DNA of 53,075 bases from assembly GCF_030689745.1 (NCBI RefSeq), contig NZ_JAUYGL010000003.1, forward strand, positions 1 through 53,075, given 5' to 3'. Of the stretch, positions 9,769 to 20,614 are shown one piece after another (position 1 is the first letter of the stretch; each line of letters starts with the position of its first letter). The DNA is from Devosia sp. (GTDB taxonomy: Bacteria > Pseudomonadota > Alphaproteobacteria > Rhizobiales > Devosiaceae). The translations under genes were made by a program, and so were the position numbers. The notes beneath the pieces were generated by a model, which saw only the letters and a list, made by a program, of their open reading frames with translations, ran no database searches and was not told the origin of the DNA.

Positions 9769-10968
9769 ATGAACATCCATGAACATCAGGCCAAAGAGCT
9801 GCTGAAGTCCTACGGTGCGCCGGTTGCGGCGGGCGTGGCGATTTTTTCGGCCGATGAAGCCGCTGCTGCCGCCAAGTCGCTGCCGGGGCCGCTCTATGTG
9901 GTCAAAAGCCAGATCCATGCCGGTGGCCGTGGCAAGGGCAAGTTCAAGGAACTGGGCCCCGACGCCAAGGGCGGCGTGCGCCTGGCCAAGACCATTGATG
10001 AAGTGGTTGCCTTCTCCAAGGAGATGCTGGGCAATACGCTGGTGACCAAGCAGACCGGCCCCGCCGGCAAGCAGGTCAATCGCCTGTATATCGAAGACGG
10101 TGCCGACATTGCCCGCGAGCTGTATTGCTCACTGCTGGTCAATCGCGACAGCGGCCGGGTGTCGTTCGTGGTTTCGACCGAAGGCGGCATGGACATTGAG
10201 GCCGTGGCCGAAGAGACCCCAGACAAGATCATCAGCGTCGATATCGACCCGACCGCTGGAGTCACCGAAGCCGACGTGGCCAAGATCGCGGCTGCGCTGG
10301 CGCTGGATGGCGATGCCAAGGCCGATGCGGCCAAGCTGATGCCTATCCTCTACAAGGCCTTTGTCGACACCGACATGAGCATGCTTGAGGTCAATCCGCT
10401 GATCGTGATGACTGATGGCCATTTGCGCGTGCTCGACGCCAAGGTGAGCTTCGACAATAATGCCGCCTTCCGGCATGAAGACCTCAAGGCGCTGCGCGAT
10501 CTGAGCGAAGAAGACGCCAAGGAAATCGAAGCGTCCAAGTTCGATCTGGCCTATGTGGCGCTTGATGGCAATATCGGCTGCATGGTCAATGGTGCGGGCC
10601 TGGCCATGTCGACCATGGACATCATCAAGCTCTATGGCGCCGAGCCGGCAAACTTCCTCGACGTTGGTGGCGGCGCCACCACCGAAAAGGTCACAGCGGC
10701 TTTCAAGATCATCACGGCCGATCCGGCAGTGAAGGGCATTCTGGTCAACATCTTTGGCGGCATCATGCGCTGCGACGTGATCGCCGAAGGCGTGATCGCT
10801 GCGGTCAAGGAAGTGGGCCTCGAAGTGCCGCTGGTTGTTCGCCTGGAAGGCACCCGCGTCAAGGAAGGCAAGGCGATCCTGGATCAATCGGGCCTGAACG
10901 TGATTTCGGCCGATGACCTTGATGATGCGGCGCAGAAGATTGTTGCCGCCGTCAAGTCCGCTGCCTAA
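9769..10968 (+). CDS. sucC: Succinyl-CoA synthetase (ADP-forming) beta subunit
   Basis: This 399-residue subunit contains the ATP-grasp domain that binds nucleotide ([18 protein letters not shown]) and a C-terminal CoA-ligase domain ([30 protein letters not shown]). With SucD it converts succinyl-CoA to succinate with substrate-level phosphorylation. The start at 9769 matches the family beginning [12 protein letters not shown] and has AAGGG upstream; the frame extends to 9706 without support. It is followed 23 bases later by sucD. Confidence 0.97.
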   Translation: MNIHEHQAKELLKSYGAPVAAGVAIFSADEAAAAAKSLPGPLYVVKSQIHAGGRGKGKFKELGPDAKGGVRLAKTIDEVVAFSKEMLGNTLVTKQTGPAGKQVNRLYIEDGADIARELYCSLLVNRDSGRVSFVVSTEGGMDIEAVAEETPDKIISVDIDPTAGVTEADVAKIAAALALDGDAKADAAKLMPILYKAFVDTDMSMLEVNPLIVMTDGHLRVLDAKVSFDNNAAFRHEDLKALRDLSEEDAKEIEASKFDLAYVALDGNIGCMVNGAGLAMSTMDIIKLYGAEPANFLDVGGGATTEKVTAAFKIITADPAVKGILVNIFGGIMRCDVIAEGVIAAVKEVGLEVPLVVRLEGTRVKEGKAILDQSGLNVISADDLDDAAQKIVAAVKSAA

Positions 10969-10991
10969 GCCCTGTAAGAGAGACCAAACCC

Positions 10992-11900
10992 ATGTCCATT
11001 CTCGTCAATAAAGACACCAAGGTTCTCGTTCAGGGCCTCACCGGCAAGACCGGTACCTTCCACACCGAGCAGGCCCTGGCCTATTACGGCACCCAAATGG
11101 TGGGCGGCGTGAACCCCAAAAAGGCCGGTGAAACCTGGACCAGCGGCCTGGATGCCTCAGCATCGCTGCCCGTCTATGCCAGCGTTGCCGAAGGCAAGGA
11201 ACGCACCGGCGCCAATGCCTCGGTGGTCTATGTGCCGCCTCCCGGCGCCGCAGCTGCGATCATCGAAGCCATCGACGCAGAAATTCCGCTGATCGTCTGC
11301 ATCACCGAGGGCATTCCGGTGCTCGACATGGTGCGCGTCAAGGCGCGTCTGGAAAACTCCAAGTCACGGCTGTTGGGCCCCAACTGCCCGGGCGTGCTGA
11401 CGCCGGAAGAGTGCAAGATCGGCATCATGCCCGGTTCGATCTTCTCGAAGGGCTCGGTCGGCATCGTGTCGCGTTCGGGCACGCTGACCTATGAAGCGGT
11501 GTTCCAGACCACCAATGAAGGCCTGGGCCAGACCACGGCTGTCGGCATTGGCGGTGACCCGGTCAAGGGCACCGAGATCATCGATATCCTTGAAATGTTC
11601 CTGGCTGACGACGCGACCAAGTCGATCGTGATGATCGGGGAAATCGGTGGTTCGGCTGAAGAAGACGCCGCCCAGTTCCTGATCGACGAAGCCAAGCGTG
11701 GCCGCAAGAAGCCGATGGCTGGCTTCATTGCCGGTCTGACAGCACCTCCAGGCCGTACCATGGGCCACGCTGGCGCCGTCATTTCGGGCGGCAAGGGCGG
11801 TGCCGAAGACAAGATTGCGGCGATGGAGGCTGCGGGCATCCGCGTGTCGAAGTCGCCGGCGCGCATCGGCCGGACATTGGCAGAATTGCTCAAGGGCTAA
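10992..11900 (+). CDS. sucD: Succinyl-CoA synthetase (ADP-forming) alpha subunit
   Basis: This 302-residue subunit has the N-terminal CoA-binding Rossmann domain ([25 protein letters not shown] pattern), [19 protein letters not shown], and the phosphorylated active-site histidine in [17 protein letters not shown]. It pairs with SucC to complete the enzyme. AGAG lies upstream of the ATG. The 351-base gap to sucA holds strong hairpins, so sucCD and sucAB may be separately controlled. Confidence 0.97.
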   Translation: MSILVNKDTKVLVQGLTGKTGTFHTEQALAYYGTQMVGGVNPKKAGETWTSGLDASASLPVYASVAEGKERTGANASVVYVPPPGAAAAIIEAIDAEIPLIVCITEGIPVLDMVRVKARLENSKSRLLGPNCPGVLTPEECKIGIMPGSIFSKGSVGIVSRSGTLTYEAVFQTTNEGLGQTTAVGIGGDPVKGTEIIDILEMFLADDATKSIVMIGEIGGSAEEDAAQFLIDEAKRGRKKPMAGFIAGLTAPPGRTMGHAGAVISGGKGGAEDKIAAMEAAGIRVSKSPARIGRTLAELLKG

Positions 11901-12251
11901 GTCATGCGGCTCGGCGGGATTCTTTTGGGGTCACCGGTTGGTCAGGCCTCGCCAGCGACGTCCATAGGGGACCTCGCTGGCGAGGCTATCTGGGACGCCG
12001 GCAAACGCGGCAAGATTGTCGTGTTGGTCGAAAGTAGGCCGCGTTTCGGACATAGAACGATGTTACCCCGTTGGGGTGACTGTTGCGGATTGAAATCATG
12101 AGCCGCGGCGCCTTGCGGGGCGCCGTAAGTGTTAACAGATTGCAAAGGAAGAGTGGTCAATAGTCACAATCAGCAATGACCGCTCACGGGGCCGGAGATT
12201 ATCCGGTCAGTTCAGAAGGATGGCGGGGCGCGGGCCTCGCAACATAAAGCG
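11901..12251 (+). other. sucD-sucA intergenic region with two hairpins
   Basis: This 351-base stretch has no convincing gene. It holds a strong hairpin: GCCTCGCCAGCGA (11946-11958) with TCGCTGGCGAGGC (11974-11986), 13 perfect base pairs around a 15-base loop, without a T-run. A second hairpin is CGGCGCC (12106-12112) with GGCGCCG (12119-12125). The last 100 bases presumably hold the sucA promoter, but I see no clear -35/-10 pair. A 65-codon open frame at 11904-12101 lacks a ribosome-binding site and family features. Confidence 0.6.
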
Positions 12252-15200
12252 ATGACACGACAGGAAAAGAACGACACGTTCTTGCTGACCTCGTTCCTCT
12301 ATGGTGGGAACGCCGACTACATCGAGCAATTGTACGCACGGTACAAGAGCGACCCGTCCAGTGTTGATGAGACCTGGCAGAGCTTCTTTTCCAAACTGGA
12401 TGACGGCGAGGGTGTGGCGCAGCAAAATGCGGACGGCCCGAGTTGGACCCGCAAGGACTGGCCGCTCGCCGCGGATGGCGACCTGGTCAGTGCGCTGGAC
12501 GGCAATTGGGGCGACATCGCCATCAAGACCGAAAAGGCCATCAGCAAGAAGGCCGCGGCGCTGGGTGTTGCCCAGTCGAGCGTCGCCGACGTGCTGCAGG
12601 CTACGCGCGATTCGATTCGCGCCATCATGATGATCCGCGCCTATCGCATGCGCGGGCATCTGCATGCCGATCTTGATCCGCTCAAGATGAAGGCTGATGA
12701 GCCAGCCCCCGAGCTTGATCCGAAAAGCTATGGCTTCACCGAGGGTGACTACGGCCGCAAGATTTTCATCGACCACTATCTGGGCATGGAATACGCGACG
12801 ATTCCAGAGATGCTGGCGATCCTGCGGCGTACCTATTGCGGTACGCTGGGCATCGAGTTCATGCACATCTCCGATCCTGAAGCCAAGCAATGGATCCAGG
12901 AACGGATTGAAGGGCCGAACACGGAAATCGCCTTCACCGCCGAGGGCAAGAAGGCCATTCTGAACAAGCTGGTCGAGGCCGAAGGCTTCGAGAAGTTTAT
13001 CGACGTCAAATATACCGGCACCAAGCGTTTTGGTCTGGATGGCAGTGAAGCCACGATTCCGGCGCTGGAGCAGATCATTAAGCGCGGCGGCGCACTGGGG
13101 ATCAAGGACATCGTGCTGGGCATGGCCCACCGTGGTCGCCTCAACGTGCTGACGCAGGTGATGCAGAAACCGCATCGCGCGCTGTTCCACGAATTCAAGG
13201 GCGGCGCCTTCTATCCCGACGACGTCGAGGGTTCAGGCGACGTGAAATACCATCTGGGCGCGTCCTCGGACCGCGACTTTGATGGCAACAAGGTGCATCT
13301 GTCGCTAACGGCCAATCCGAGCCACCTCGAGATCGTCGACCCGGTGGTGCTGGGCAAGTCGCGCGCCAAGCAAGATCGGCATATCGCGCCCGAAGGCAAG
13401 TTGGTCAACATGCCTACCGATAGCAGGCCAGATCGCGCCATGGTGCTGCCATTGCTGATCCATGGCGATGCCGCCTTTGCCGGCCAGGGGGTGATCGCCG
13501 AATGTCTGGGGTTGAGTGGCCTGAAAGGCCATCGCACGGGTGGGTCAATCCACTTCGTGATCAACAACCAGATCGGGTTCACCACCAGCCCGATGTATTC
13601 GCGCTCCTCGCCCTATCCGACCGACGTCGCCAAGATGATCGAGGCGCCGGTGCTGCATGTGAACGGGGATGACCCTGAAGCTGTGGTGTTTGCGGCCAAG
13701 GTCGCGGTCGAATATCGCCAGAAGTTCGGCAAACCAGTCGTGATCGACATGTTTTGCTATCGCCGCTTCGGCCACAATGAAGGCGATGAACCCAGCTTCA
13801 CCCAGCCCCTGATGTACTCCAAGATCCGGGCGCACAAGACGACGCTGGAGATCTATGCTGAAAAGCTGATTGGCGAAGGTCTGGTGACCGTAGCTGATGT
13901 TGACAAGCTCAAGGCCGACTGGCGTGCGTCGCTGGAAAAAGAGTTCGAGGCCGGTCAGGACTATCGCCCGAACAAGGCAGACTGGCTTGATGGGCAGTGG
14001 AAGGATTTCCGCCCCGCCGATCAGGATGGTGCGCGTCGGGGCGAAACCGGCGTTGCCATCGATCAGCTGATCAAGATTGGTACCGATCTGACGCGCATCC
14101 CTGAAGGCTTCAACGTCCACAAGACGGTCAAGCGCTTCATGGACAACCGTCTGGCGGCGATCAAATCGGGCGAAGGCATTGACTGGGCTACTGCGGAATC
14201 GCTGGCCTTCGGCACACTGGTGACGCAAGGCCATCCGGTTCGGCTGTCCGGTCAGGACGTGGAACGCGGCACCTTCAGCCAGCGCCATTCGGTGCTCAAT
14301 GATCAGTTGGTCGACAATAAGAGCTATACGCCACTGAACAACCTTGCTCCCGATCAGTGCCGCTACGAGGTCATCAACTCGATGCTTTCGGAAGAAGCAG
14401 TGCTGGGCTTTGAGTATGGTTATTCACTGGCAGATCCCCGCGCATTGACGATCTGGGAAGCCCAGTTTGGTGACTTTGTGAACGGCGCCCAGGTGGTGAT
14501 CGACCAGTTCATTTCGTCGGGCGAGCGCAAGTGGTTCCGCATGAGTGGGCTGGTGATGCTGTTGCCGCATGGCTACGAAGGACAGGGGCCCGAACATTCC
14601 TCGGCGCGTCCTGAACGCTTCCTGCAACTGTGTGCGGAAGACAATATGCAGGTCGCCAACTGCACGACGCCGGCCAACTATTTCCATGCCTTGCGCCGTC
14701 AGGTAACCCGCGACTTCCGCAAGCCGCTGATCCTGATGACGCCCAAGAGCCTGCTCCGCCACAAGCGTGCAACCTCTGGGCTGGCTGAAATGGGGTCAGA
14801 TTCGGTGTTCCATCGTCTGCTATGGGACGATGCTGAAGCCCCTGGTGCGCCCAAGACCACGATCAAGCTGGCGGCTGATGAAAAGATCCGTCGCGTGCTG
14901 CTGTGCACGGGCAAGGTGTATTACGATCTGCTCGAAGAGCGCGAGAAGCTCGGCATTGATGATGTCTATCTGCTGCGTATCGAACAGCTTTACCCGTTCC
15001 CCGCCAAGGCGTTGCTGGACGAGTTGAACCGGTTCAAGAATGCCGAGGTCATCTGGTGCCAGGAAGAACCCAAGAATATGGGTGCCTGGGCGTTCATTCA
15101 GCCCTATGTTGAATGGGTGTTCGATCAGATGGGCCGGACCGGTCAGCGCGTGCGCTATACCGGTCGTCCGGCGTCCGCTTCCACGGCCACCGGCTTGATG

Positions 15201-15254
15201 CGGACCCATCTGGCACAGTTGCAGGCCTTCCTCGACGAAGCCTTCGCGCAATAA
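12252..15254 (+). CDS. sucA: 2-oxoglutarate dehydrogenase E1 component
   Basis: This 1000-residue thiamine-diphosphate enzyme is the E1 subunit that decarboxylates 2-oxoglutarate and transfers succinyl to the E2 lipoyl group. It has the alphaproteobacterial N-terminus ([20 protein letters not shown], which helps dock to E2), [14 protein letters not shown], the ThDP-binding region [15 protein letters not shown], and the transketolase-like pyrimidine domain with [22 protein letters not shown]. Length is usual for the family. The ATG at 12252 has only a weak ribosome-binding site but matches the family start. sucB follows after 11 bases. Confidence 0.97.
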   Translation: MTRQEKNDTFLLTSFLYGGNADYIEQLYARYKSDPSSVDETWQSFFSKLDDGEGVAQQNADGPSWTRKDWPLAADGDLVSALDGNWGDIAIKTEKAISKKAAALGVAQSSVADVLQATRDSIRAIMMIRAYRMRGHLHADLDPLKMKADEPAPELDPKSYGFTEGDYGRKIFIDHYLGMEYATIPEMLAILRRTYCGTLGIEFMHISDPEAKQWIQERIEGPNTEIAFTAEGKKAILNKLVEAEGFEKFIDVKYTGTKRFGLDGSEATIPALEQIIKRGGALGIKDIVLGMAHRGRLNVLTQVMQKPHRALFHEFKGGAFYPDDVEGSGDVKYHLGASSDRDFDGNKVHLSLTANPSHLEIVDPVVLGKSRAKQDRHIAPEGKLVNMPTDSRPDRAMVLPLLIHGDAAFAGQGVIAECLGLSGLKGHRTGGSIHFVINNQIGFTTSPMYSRSSPYPTDVAKMIEAPVLHVNGDDPEAVVFAAKVAVEYRQKFGKPVVIDMFCYRRFGHNEGDEPSFTQPLMYSKIRAHKTTLEIYAEKLIGEGLVTVADVDKLKADWRASLEKEFEAGQDYRPNKADWLDGQWKDFRPADQDGARRGETGVAIDQLIKIGTDLTRIPEGFNVHKTVKRFMDNRLAAIKSGEGIDWATAESLAFGTLVTQGHPVRLSGQDVERGTFSQRHSVLNDQLVDNKSYTPLNNLAPDQCRYEVINSMLSEEAVLGFEYGYSLADPRALTIWEAQFGDFVNGAQVVIDQFISSGERKWFRMSGLVMLLPHGYEGQGPEHSSARPERFLQLCAEDNMQVANCTTPANYFHALRRQVTRDFRKPLILMTPKSLLRHKRATSGLAEMGSDSVFHRLLWDDAEAPGAPKTTIKLAADEKIRRVLLCTGKVYYDLLEEREKLGIDDVYLLRIEQLYPFPAKALLDELNRFKNAEVIWCQEEPKNMGAWAFIQPYVEWVFDQMGRTGQRVRYTGRPASASTATGLMRTHLAQLQAFLDEAFAQ

Positions 15255-15265
15255 AAGGACTAGAC

Positions 15266-16561
15266 ATGTCGACAGAAATCCGTGTCCCGACGCTGGGCGA
15301 AAGCGTTACCGAAGCCACTATTGGGCAATGGTACAAAAAGGTTGGCGAAACCGTCGCCGCCGATGAACCACTGGTCGAGCTTGAAACCGACAAGGTGACC
15401 ATCGAAGTGCCGTCGCCTGCCGCTGGTGTGCTTGAGGCCATTGCTGCTCAGCCGGGCGAAACGGTTGATGTGGGCGCACTGCTCGGCGCCATTGGTGGCG
15501 CCGGTGCCGTGGTGACGCCCAAGGCTGAAGCCAAGCCCGATGCCAAGTCGGAAGCCAAGTCCGACACGCCTGCCAACAATGCTGCGGGTCCCGAAGAGAT
15601 CAAGCCTGAGCCGGCCGCCGAGCCGGTGACGGCGACAGATCGCGCACCCGCGCCGTCGGCGCAAAAGCTGATTAACGAAAACAATCTTGAGGCCGGCGCG
15701 ATCGCTGGCTCGGGAAAGCAGGGCCAGGTGCTCAAGGAAGATGTGCTGTCGGCCATCGCCAAGCCAGCCCCTGCCGCCAGCCAGGCCGCCCCGGCGGCAA
15801 AGCCCGCTGACGCCCCCAAGGCGCCGGTAGCGCCGCGTGCGCCATCTTCGGCCGACGAAGCCTCGCGCGAAGAGCGGGTGAAGATGTCCCGGTTGCGCCT
15901 GACCATTGCGCGTCGTCTCAAGGATGCCCAGAACACAGCAGCCATGCTGACCACCTTTAACGAGGTGGACATGGCGCCGGTGATGAACCTGCGCACCCAG
16001 TACAAGGAACTGTTCGAGAAGAAGCATGGCGTCAAGCTTGGCTTCATGGGCTTTTTCACCAAGGCTGTGGTGCACGCGCTCAAGGAGATCCCGGCGGTCA
16101 ATGCCGAGATTGATGGCGACGATCTGATCTACAAGCAGTACGCCAATATCGGCGTGGCTGTTGGCACCGAGAAGGGCCTTGTTGTCCCCGTGGTGCGCGG
16201 CGCCGATCAGATGAGCATTGCCGACATCGAAAAATCCATCAACGGCCTGGGCAAGAAGGCACGCGATGGTCAGTTGTCGATGGCCGATATGCAGGGCGGC
16301 ACGTTCACCATTTCCAATGGTGGGGTTTATGGCTCGCTGATGAGCACGCCAATTCTCAATGCCCCGCAGTCGGGTATTCTGGGCATGCACAAGATCCAGG
16401 AACGGCCAGTGGTTGTTGGTGGCGAAATCGTTATCCGGCCGATGATGTATCTTGCGCTGAGCTATGACCATCGGATCGTTGACGGCAAGGAAGCCGTGAC
16501 CTTCCTGGTGCGGGTCAAGGAAAGCCTGGAATCACCGGAACGCCTGGTGCTTGATCTTTAG
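15266..16561 (+). CDS. sucB: 2-oxoglutarate dehydrogenase E2 (dihydrolipoamide succinyltransferase)
   Basis: This 431-residue E2 carries one lipoyl domain (lipoylated Lys in [15 protein letters not shown], about residue 43), an Ala/Pro/Lys-rich linker, the peripheral subunit-binding domain ([32 protein letters not shown]), a second linker, and the catalytic domain ending [16 protein letters not shown] with the active-site His and Asp. It transfers succinyl from lipoate to CoA and forms the complex core. The ATG at 15266 follows AAAAGGAC; the frame to 15113 only overlaps sucA. A strong terminator follows. Confidence 0.97.
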   Translation: MSTEIRVPTLGESVTEATIGQWYKKVGETVAADEPLVELETDKVTIEVPSPAAGVLEAIAAQPGETVDVGALLGAIGGAGAVVTPKAEAKPDAKSEAKSDTPANNAAGPEEIKPEPAAEPVTATDRAPAPSAQKLINENNLEAGAIAGSGKQGQVLKEDVLSAIAKPAPAASQAAPAAKPADAPKAPVAPRAPSSADEASREERVKMSRLRLTIARRLKDAQNTAAMLTTFNEVDMAPVMNLRTQYKELFEKKHGVKLGFMGFFTKAVVHALKEIPAVNAEIDGDDLIYKQYANIGVAVGTEKGLVVPVVRGADQMSIADIEKSINGLGKKARDGQLSMADMQGGTFTISNGGVYGSLMSTPILNAPQSGILGMHKIQERPVVVGGEIVIRPMMYLALSYDHRIVDGKEAVTFLVRVKESLESPERLVLDL

Positions 16562-16587
16562 ATCGCCGCATTGAAATTGCACTGATG

Positions 16588-16614
16588 GGGGTCCGCTGTG
16601 GCGGGCCCCTTTTT
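16588..16614 (+). terminator. Rho-independent terminator of sucAB
   Basis: GGGGTCCGC (16588-16596), loop TGTG, GCGGGCCCC (16601-16609): nine pairs including one G-T wobble, followed directly by TTTTT. This is a textbook intrinsic terminator 26 bases after the sucB stop codon. Confidence 0.9.
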
Positions 16615-16664
16615 GTTGGCGCTTTCGTGATGTCGGTGACGCTCGATGCTAACATTCTGTTAAC

Positions 16665-17168
16665 GTGAGTGCAGCACATGACAGCTCATTGCTAGCGCGG
16701 TTTTCTGGAGTTGAGCGTCTGTTGCGTCCCCTGATCTGTTCCGCCGTCATCTGCCTTGCCGCTCTGGCCCCCGCCCATGCCCGGGCTGCGACTGACCTTG
16801 AACTGGTCGGCGAACTGATGGCTTTTCACGGGACCAAGGCGATCGTGTCGGCCATGACGACACATTGCTATGAAACCACCGGGCTCGACAGTGCCTACCA
16901 GACGGCCAACGACAACTGGTACCTGCGCAATATCGGCTTTTTGGAGCTGGCCAATCGGGTTGCCGAGCGGCTGGGGGGCGGCACACCCGAGGAAGTTGTC
17001 GCGGCCGAGACCTATGGCGGCACACAGATCATGAGCGCCTACAATCAGGCAAAAGACAAAGACAGTTTCTGCCAGGCGTTTGTCGAGCAGGTGAACAGCG
17101 GCGCTCTCGATATCGACGAGAGCCTGCCCGGGCCGCTGAAACAGGCGCAGGCAATAGCCGCCCAGTAG
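16665..17168 (+). CDS. Hypothetical secreted protein between sucB and lpdA
   Basis: I do not recognise this family. The 167-residue product has a basic N-terminus and a hydrophobic signal segment (LLRPLICSAVICLAALAPAHARAA), with likely signal peptidase cleavage after AHARA. The mature part is about 125 residues, helical and acidic, with two cysteines (THCYETT and DSFCQAF) that could form a periplasmic disulfide. The start is uncertain: GTG at 16665 has no ribosome-binding site, and TTG codons between 16689 and about 16720 are alternatives. The 11-mer TTAACGTGAGT covering this GTG also occurs at 31839, so it may be a regulatory site instead. It lies between a terminator and the LysE gene. Confidence 0.6.
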   Translation: MSAAHDSSLLARFSGVERLLRPLICSAVICLAALAPAHARAATDLELVGELMAFHGTKAIVSAMTTHCYETTGLDSAYQTANDNWYLRNIGFLELANRVAERLGGGTPEEVVAAETYGGTQIMSAYNQAKDKDSFCQAFVEQVNSGALDIDESLPGPLKQAQAIAAQ

Positions 17169-17258
17169 TCGCGCGCATATTGGCGGTTTGCGAACGGGGC
17201 AGAACTGGCTAAACAGAGATGCCCGCTTGGACGGACTTGACGCAGCAATTGGTGCCCG

Positions 17259-17891
17259 ATGGATTTCCCCTGGCTCGAATTTCTTGGCTTGATGCTAGCC
17301 TTCGGCATCAATGCGGTGATCCCCGGCGCCGATTTTGCCGTGGTGCTGCGGCAGTCGATTGCCCATGATCGACGGGCTGCGTTGTTCACCTCCGCCGGAC
17401 TGGCCGTTTCGATTCTGGTGCATGGCAGCTACACGCTGCTGGGCGTCGGGCTGATTGTGAGCCAGTCGCTGCTGCTGTTCAACGTGCTGAAATGGCTGGG
17501 CGCGGCCTATCTGGTCTATCTGGCCATTGCGGCGCTGCGCAGTCCGCCGCCCAAACCGCCGATCGAGGGCGAACTGGCTGGCGCGCGACGCGGCGATTTT
17601 GCGGCGTTTGCGCTGGGTTTTTTGACCAATCTGCTCAATCCCAAGGCCGTGTTGTTCTTTCTGGCGCTATTTACCAGTCTGGTCTCGGTGCATACCGGCG
17701 GTGATATCAAAGTGTTCTATGTGGCCTGCATGAGCATGATGCTTTTTGCCTGGTTCGCATTGGTCTCGGTTTTCTTTACGACAGCGTCGGTACGACAAGG
17801 TTTTTTCCGCTTTGGCAGGTGGTTTAATCGGGTCACCGGCATTACCTTCATCTTGCTGGCCGTGCGTGTCGCACTGGCGCAGCAACACTAA
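17259..17891 (+). CDS. LysE/RhtB-family amino-acid exporter
   Basis: This 210-residue inner-membrane protein has about six hydrophobic helices. It shows the LysE/RhtB N-terminal pattern (FGINAVIPGADFAVVLRQSIAHDRRAALFTSAGLAVSILVHG) and the conserved FLTNLLNPKAVLFFLALFTSLV segment after helix 3. Family members export amino acids or homoserine lactone-like compounds; the substrate cannot be told from sequence. It lies 18 bases upstream of lpdA and may be co-transcribed with it. No strong ribosome-binding site precedes the ATG. Confidence 0.88.
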   Translation: MDFPWLEFLGLMLAFGINAVIPGADFAVVLRQSIAHDRRAALFTSAGLAVSILVHGSYTLLGVGLIVSQSLLLFNVLKWLGAAYLVYLAIAALRSPPPKPPIEGELAGARRGDFAAFALGFLTNLLNPKAVLFFLALFTSLVSVHTGGDIKVFYVACMSMMLFAWFALVSVFFTTASVRQGFFRFGRWFNRVTGITFILLAVRVALAQQH

Positions 17892-17909
17892 ACAGTTTCG
17901 GGGCTTCCA

Positions 17910-19319
17910 ATGGCAGACGTTTTTGACCTCACCATTATCGGCTCGGGTCCGGGCGGCTATGTCGCAGCGATCCGCGCGTCGCAGCTTGGCATGAAGGTTG
18001 CCGTGGTGGAGAAATGGGCCACCCATGGCGGCACCTGCCTGAACATCGGCTGCATCCCGTCCAAGGCGCTGCTGCACGCTTCAGAGCTGTTCGAGGAGGC
18101 CGGGCATGGCTTCAAGGCGCTGGGGATTGATATTCCCGCGCCAGTGCTGAACCTCAAGCAGATGATGACCCACAAGACCGAGACGGTTGCCGCCAATGTT
18201 GGTGGGGTGGATTACCTGTTCAAGAAGAACAAGATCACCACGTTCCAGGGTATTGGCACCATCGCAGCGCCAGGCAAGGTGCATGTGACGCCGCAGAATG
18301 GCGCGATGATCGAGATCGACAGCAAGAATATCGTGATCGCTTCGGGGTCGGTTTCGGCCAATTTGCCGGGGATCGAGATCGACGAGAAGAAGATCGTAAC
18401 CTCTACCGGCGCGCTGAACCTGGAAAAGGTGCCGGGCAAGCTGGTCGTGGTTGGCGCGGGCGTGATCGGTCTCGAACTGGGGTCCGTCTGGGCGCGCCTG
18501 GGCAGCCAGGTGACGGTGGTTGAGTATCTGGACCGCATCCTGCCTGGCATGGACAGCGAAGTGGCGCGGCAGTTCCAGCGCATGCTGCAAAAGCAGGGCA
18601 TGGAGTTCAAGCTTTCGAGCAAGGTGGCTGGCGTCGACAAGCAGGACGATGGTTCGCTCAAGGTGAGTGTGGAGCCGGCGAAGGGTGGCGCGGTCGAGTT
18701 GCTCGATGCCGATGTGGTGCTGGTGGCCATTGGCCGTAAACCCTACACTGAAGGCTTAGGCCTCGACATTGTGGGCGTGGCGCTGGACGAGCGTGGCCGG
18801 GTACGGGTGGATGGCCAGTACAAGACCTCGGTCGACGGCATCTATGCGATTGGCGATGTGATTGCTGGCCCGATGCTGGCGCACAAGGCCGAGGATGAAG
18901 GCATTGCCGTGGCCGAAATCCTGAACGGGCAGGCCGGACACGTGAATTACGGGGCCATTCCGTCGGTGGTCTATACCAGCCCCGAAGTTGCCAGCGTGGG
19001 CAAGACTGAGGATGAACTCAAAGCCGATGGCATTGAGTACAAGATCGGCAAATTCCCGTTCAGTGCCAATGGACGGGCCAAGGCAATGCTGGCGACGCAG
19101 GGCTTCGTCAAGATCCTGGCCGATGTCGACACGGACCGGGTGCTGGGCGCCCATATCGTCGGCAAGAATGCCGGCGAGATGATCCACGAACTGGTAGTTC
19201 TGATGGAATTCTCTGGTGCCGCCGAAGATCTGGCCCGCTCAATCCATGCCCACCCGACCCTGTCGGAAGCGGTGCGTGAAGCGGCTCTTTCCCTCGGTGA
19301 CGGTGCGATCCACATCTAA
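17910..19319 (+). CDS. lpdA: Dihydrolipoyl dehydrogenase (E3)
   Basis: This 469-residue flavoprotein reoxidises the lipoyl groups of 2-oxoacid dehydrogenase E2 subunits, passing electrons to NAD. Visible are the FAD-binding GSGPGGYVAAIRASQLG, the redox-active disulfide GGTCLNIGCIPSK (residues near 47 and 52), the NAD-binding GAGVIGLELGSVWARLG, the second FAD motif YAIGDVIAGPMLAHKAEDEG, and the C-terminal His-Glu dyad HAHPTLSEA. Placement after sucAB indicates service to the 2-oxoglutarate dehydrogenase complex. Confidence 0.97.
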   Translation: MADVFDLTIIGSGPGGYVAAIRASQLGMKVAVVEKWATHGGTCLNIGCIPSKALLHASELFEEAGHGFKALGIDIPAPVLNLKQMMTHKTETVAANVGGVDYLFKKNKITTFQGIGTIAAPGKVHVTPQNGAMIEIDSKNIVIASGSVSANLPGIEIDEKKIVTSTGALNLEKVPGKLVVVGAGVIGLELGSVWARLGSQVTVVEYLDRILPGMDSEVARQFQRMLQKQGMEFKLSSKVAGVDKQDDGSLKVSVEPAKGGAVELLDADVVLVAIGRKPYTEGLGLDIVGVALDERGRVRVDGQYKTSVDGIYAIGDVIAGPMLAHKAEDEGIAVAEILNGQAGHVNYGAIPSVVYTSPEVASVGKTEDELKADGIEYKIGKFPFSANGRAKAMLATQGFVKILADVDTDRVLGAHIVGKNAGEMIHELVVLMEFSGAAEDLARSIHAHPTLSEAVREAALSLGDGAIHI

Positions 19320-19348
19320 TCAGTGTTCGACAGTTTTGAGAATGTGGC

Positions 19349-19384
19349 AGCGCCGCCCGGGTCATCCCTGGCGGCGCTACTGTT
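19349..19384 (+). terminator. Hairpin after lpdA, probable terminator
   Basis: AGCGCCGCC (19349-19357) pairs perfectly with GGCGGCGCT (19370-19378), with a nested GGG/CCC pair in the loop, 29 bases after the lpdA stop. Only a short T-rich tail (TGTTTGG) follows, so it may be a weak terminator. Confidence 0.6.
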
Positions 19385-19424
19385 TGGTGATAGGCGTTGA
19401 GGCGGGCCATGGGTGTCTGAAATT

Positions 19425-19481
19425 CATCATACAACATGAACATTATTGTATGTTGACTATCCTGCGGTTCTTCCATACCAG
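19425..19481 (+). promoter_or_regulatory. Palindromic operator overlapping the promoter of the uronate TRAP/kdu operon
   Basis: CATACAA (19428-19434) and TTGTATG (19446-19452) form a perfect inverted repeat with an 11-base spacer, extended by CA (19425-19426) and TG (19454-19455). TTGACT (19453-19458) can serve as a -35 element, with a weak TACCAG 17 bases on. An inverted repeat touching the -35 suggests repression, most simply by the GntR regulator encoded in the same operon. The half-site CATACAA recurs at 26780-26786 before uxuA. Confidence 0.5.
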
Positions 19482-19627
19482 TTTACAGACCAAGGTCGGG
19501 GCAGGGTTCAGGAAATGCATCGGGCTTGAGTGGCGGGGGCAACCCTGTGCTGCAATGAACGGCATCGGTTGCGACGGGCTCGGAGGATGTGCCCGACTGG
19601 TGTCATCAGACATTTGGGAGGACATCT

Positions 19628-20605
19628 ATGTTTCATCTGCCTAAACTGGCAGCGACGGCACTCGTCGCTGCAACCCTGATGGTTTCAACAGCCAGTGCCC
19701 AGACGGCGCTGCGCTCATCGGACACGCATCCCGATGGCTATCCGACCGTTGAGGCGGTCAAGTATTTCGGCGAACTGCTGAGTGAAAAGACCGGTGGCCG
19801 TTACACGGTTGAGGTGTTCCACTCGGCTCAGCTGGGCGAAGAAAAAGACACAATCGAACAGACCCAGTTCGGCGTGATTGATCTCAACCGTATCTCGATT
19901 GGCGCATTCGGCACTCAGGTGCCAGCGGCCACCGTGACACAGCTGCCCTATATCTTTCGCTCGGTCGATCACTTCCATGCCGTGCTTGACGGCCCGATCG
20001 GTGACGAAATCCTTGCGGCATTTGATGCTGTGGATCTGAAGGCACTGGCCTATTACGACGGTGGCGCCCGCTCGTTCTACAATAGTGGCAAGCCAATCAA
20101 CTCGCTTGCTGACCTTGATGGCATGAAACTGCGCGTGATGGGGTCGGACGTTTTTGTCGACATGGTCAAGGCGCTGGGCGGCAATGCCACGCCAATGCCG
20201 TATGGCGAAGTGTATTCGGGCATTCAGACCGGCGTTATCGACGGTGCTGAGAACAACTACCCAAGCTACGACACTGCGGGCCACTTCGAAGTTGCCAAGT
20301 TCTATTCGCTCGATGAACACCTGATGGTGCCCGAAGTGTTGGTAATGTCCAAGATCGTCTGGGATCGCCTGTCGGCCGAGGACCAGGCGGCCGTTCAGGC
20401 AGCCGCCAAGGAATCCGTGGCCAGGCAGCGTGAGCTCTGGGTTGCACAGGAACTCGTTTCCAAGGCCAAGGTTGAAGCCGCCGGCGCGGTTATCAACGAA
20501 GTGGACAAGGCTCCGTTTATCGAAGCCATGGCCCCGGTTTATGAAAAATATGTCACCGATCCTGCGCTGCAGGACCTGGTCGCCCGTATCCAGGCGACCA
20601 AGTAG
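19628..20605 (+). CDS. TRAP transporter periplasmic substrate-binding protein (DctP family)
   Basis: This 325-residue protein begins with a signal peptide ([19 protein letters not shown]) and has the DctP pattern: [40 protein letters not shown], the substrate-contacting region [51 protein letters not shown] with its conserved arginine. Such proteins bind carboxylates. With kduI, kduD and kdgF downstream, uronates or unsaturated oligouronide products are the probable ligands (inference). The start at 19628 has GGGAGGAC upstream. It is followed by a 10-bp hairpin before the permease genes, fitting higher expression of binding protein than permease. Confidence 0.92.
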   Translation: MFHLPKLAATALVAATLMVSTASAQTALRSSDTHPDGYPTVEAVKYFGELLSEKTGGRYTVEVFHSAQLGEEKDTIEQTQFGVIDLNRISIGAFGTQVPAATVTQLPYIFRSVDHFHAVLDGPIGDEILAAFDAVDLKALAYYDGGARSFYNSGKPINSLADLDGMKLRVMGSDVFVDMVKALGGNATPMPYGEVYSGIQTGVIDGAENNYPSYDTAGHFEVAKFYSLDEHLMVPEVLVMSKIVWDRLSAEDQAAVQAAAKESVARQRELWVAQELVSKAKVEAAGAVINEVDKAPFIEAMAPVYEKYVTDPALQDLVARIQATK

Positions 20606-20614
20606 TCACAGTCT

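Larger units (their letters stand above)
19320..19627 (+). other. lpdA-TRAP intergenic region
   Basis: This 308-base gap holds the lpdA terminator hairpin, a palindromic operator overlapping a likely promoter, and a leader of about 140 bases before the TRAP binding-protein gene. Open frames in it lack ribosome-binding sites and family features, so I call no gene here. Confidence 0.6.

Noticed and set aside
11904..12101. A 65-codon frame after sucD
   Set aside because: No ribosome-binding site, no family pattern, and it contains the strong hairpin at 11946-11986.
12207..13190. A 327-codon minus-strand frame across the start of sucA
   Set aside because: Antisense shadow of sucA without ribosome-binding site or domain.
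15260..16471. A 403-codon open frame on the minus strand across sucB
   Set aside because: It is antisense to sucB, His/Arg/Gly-rich, and has no recognisable domain.
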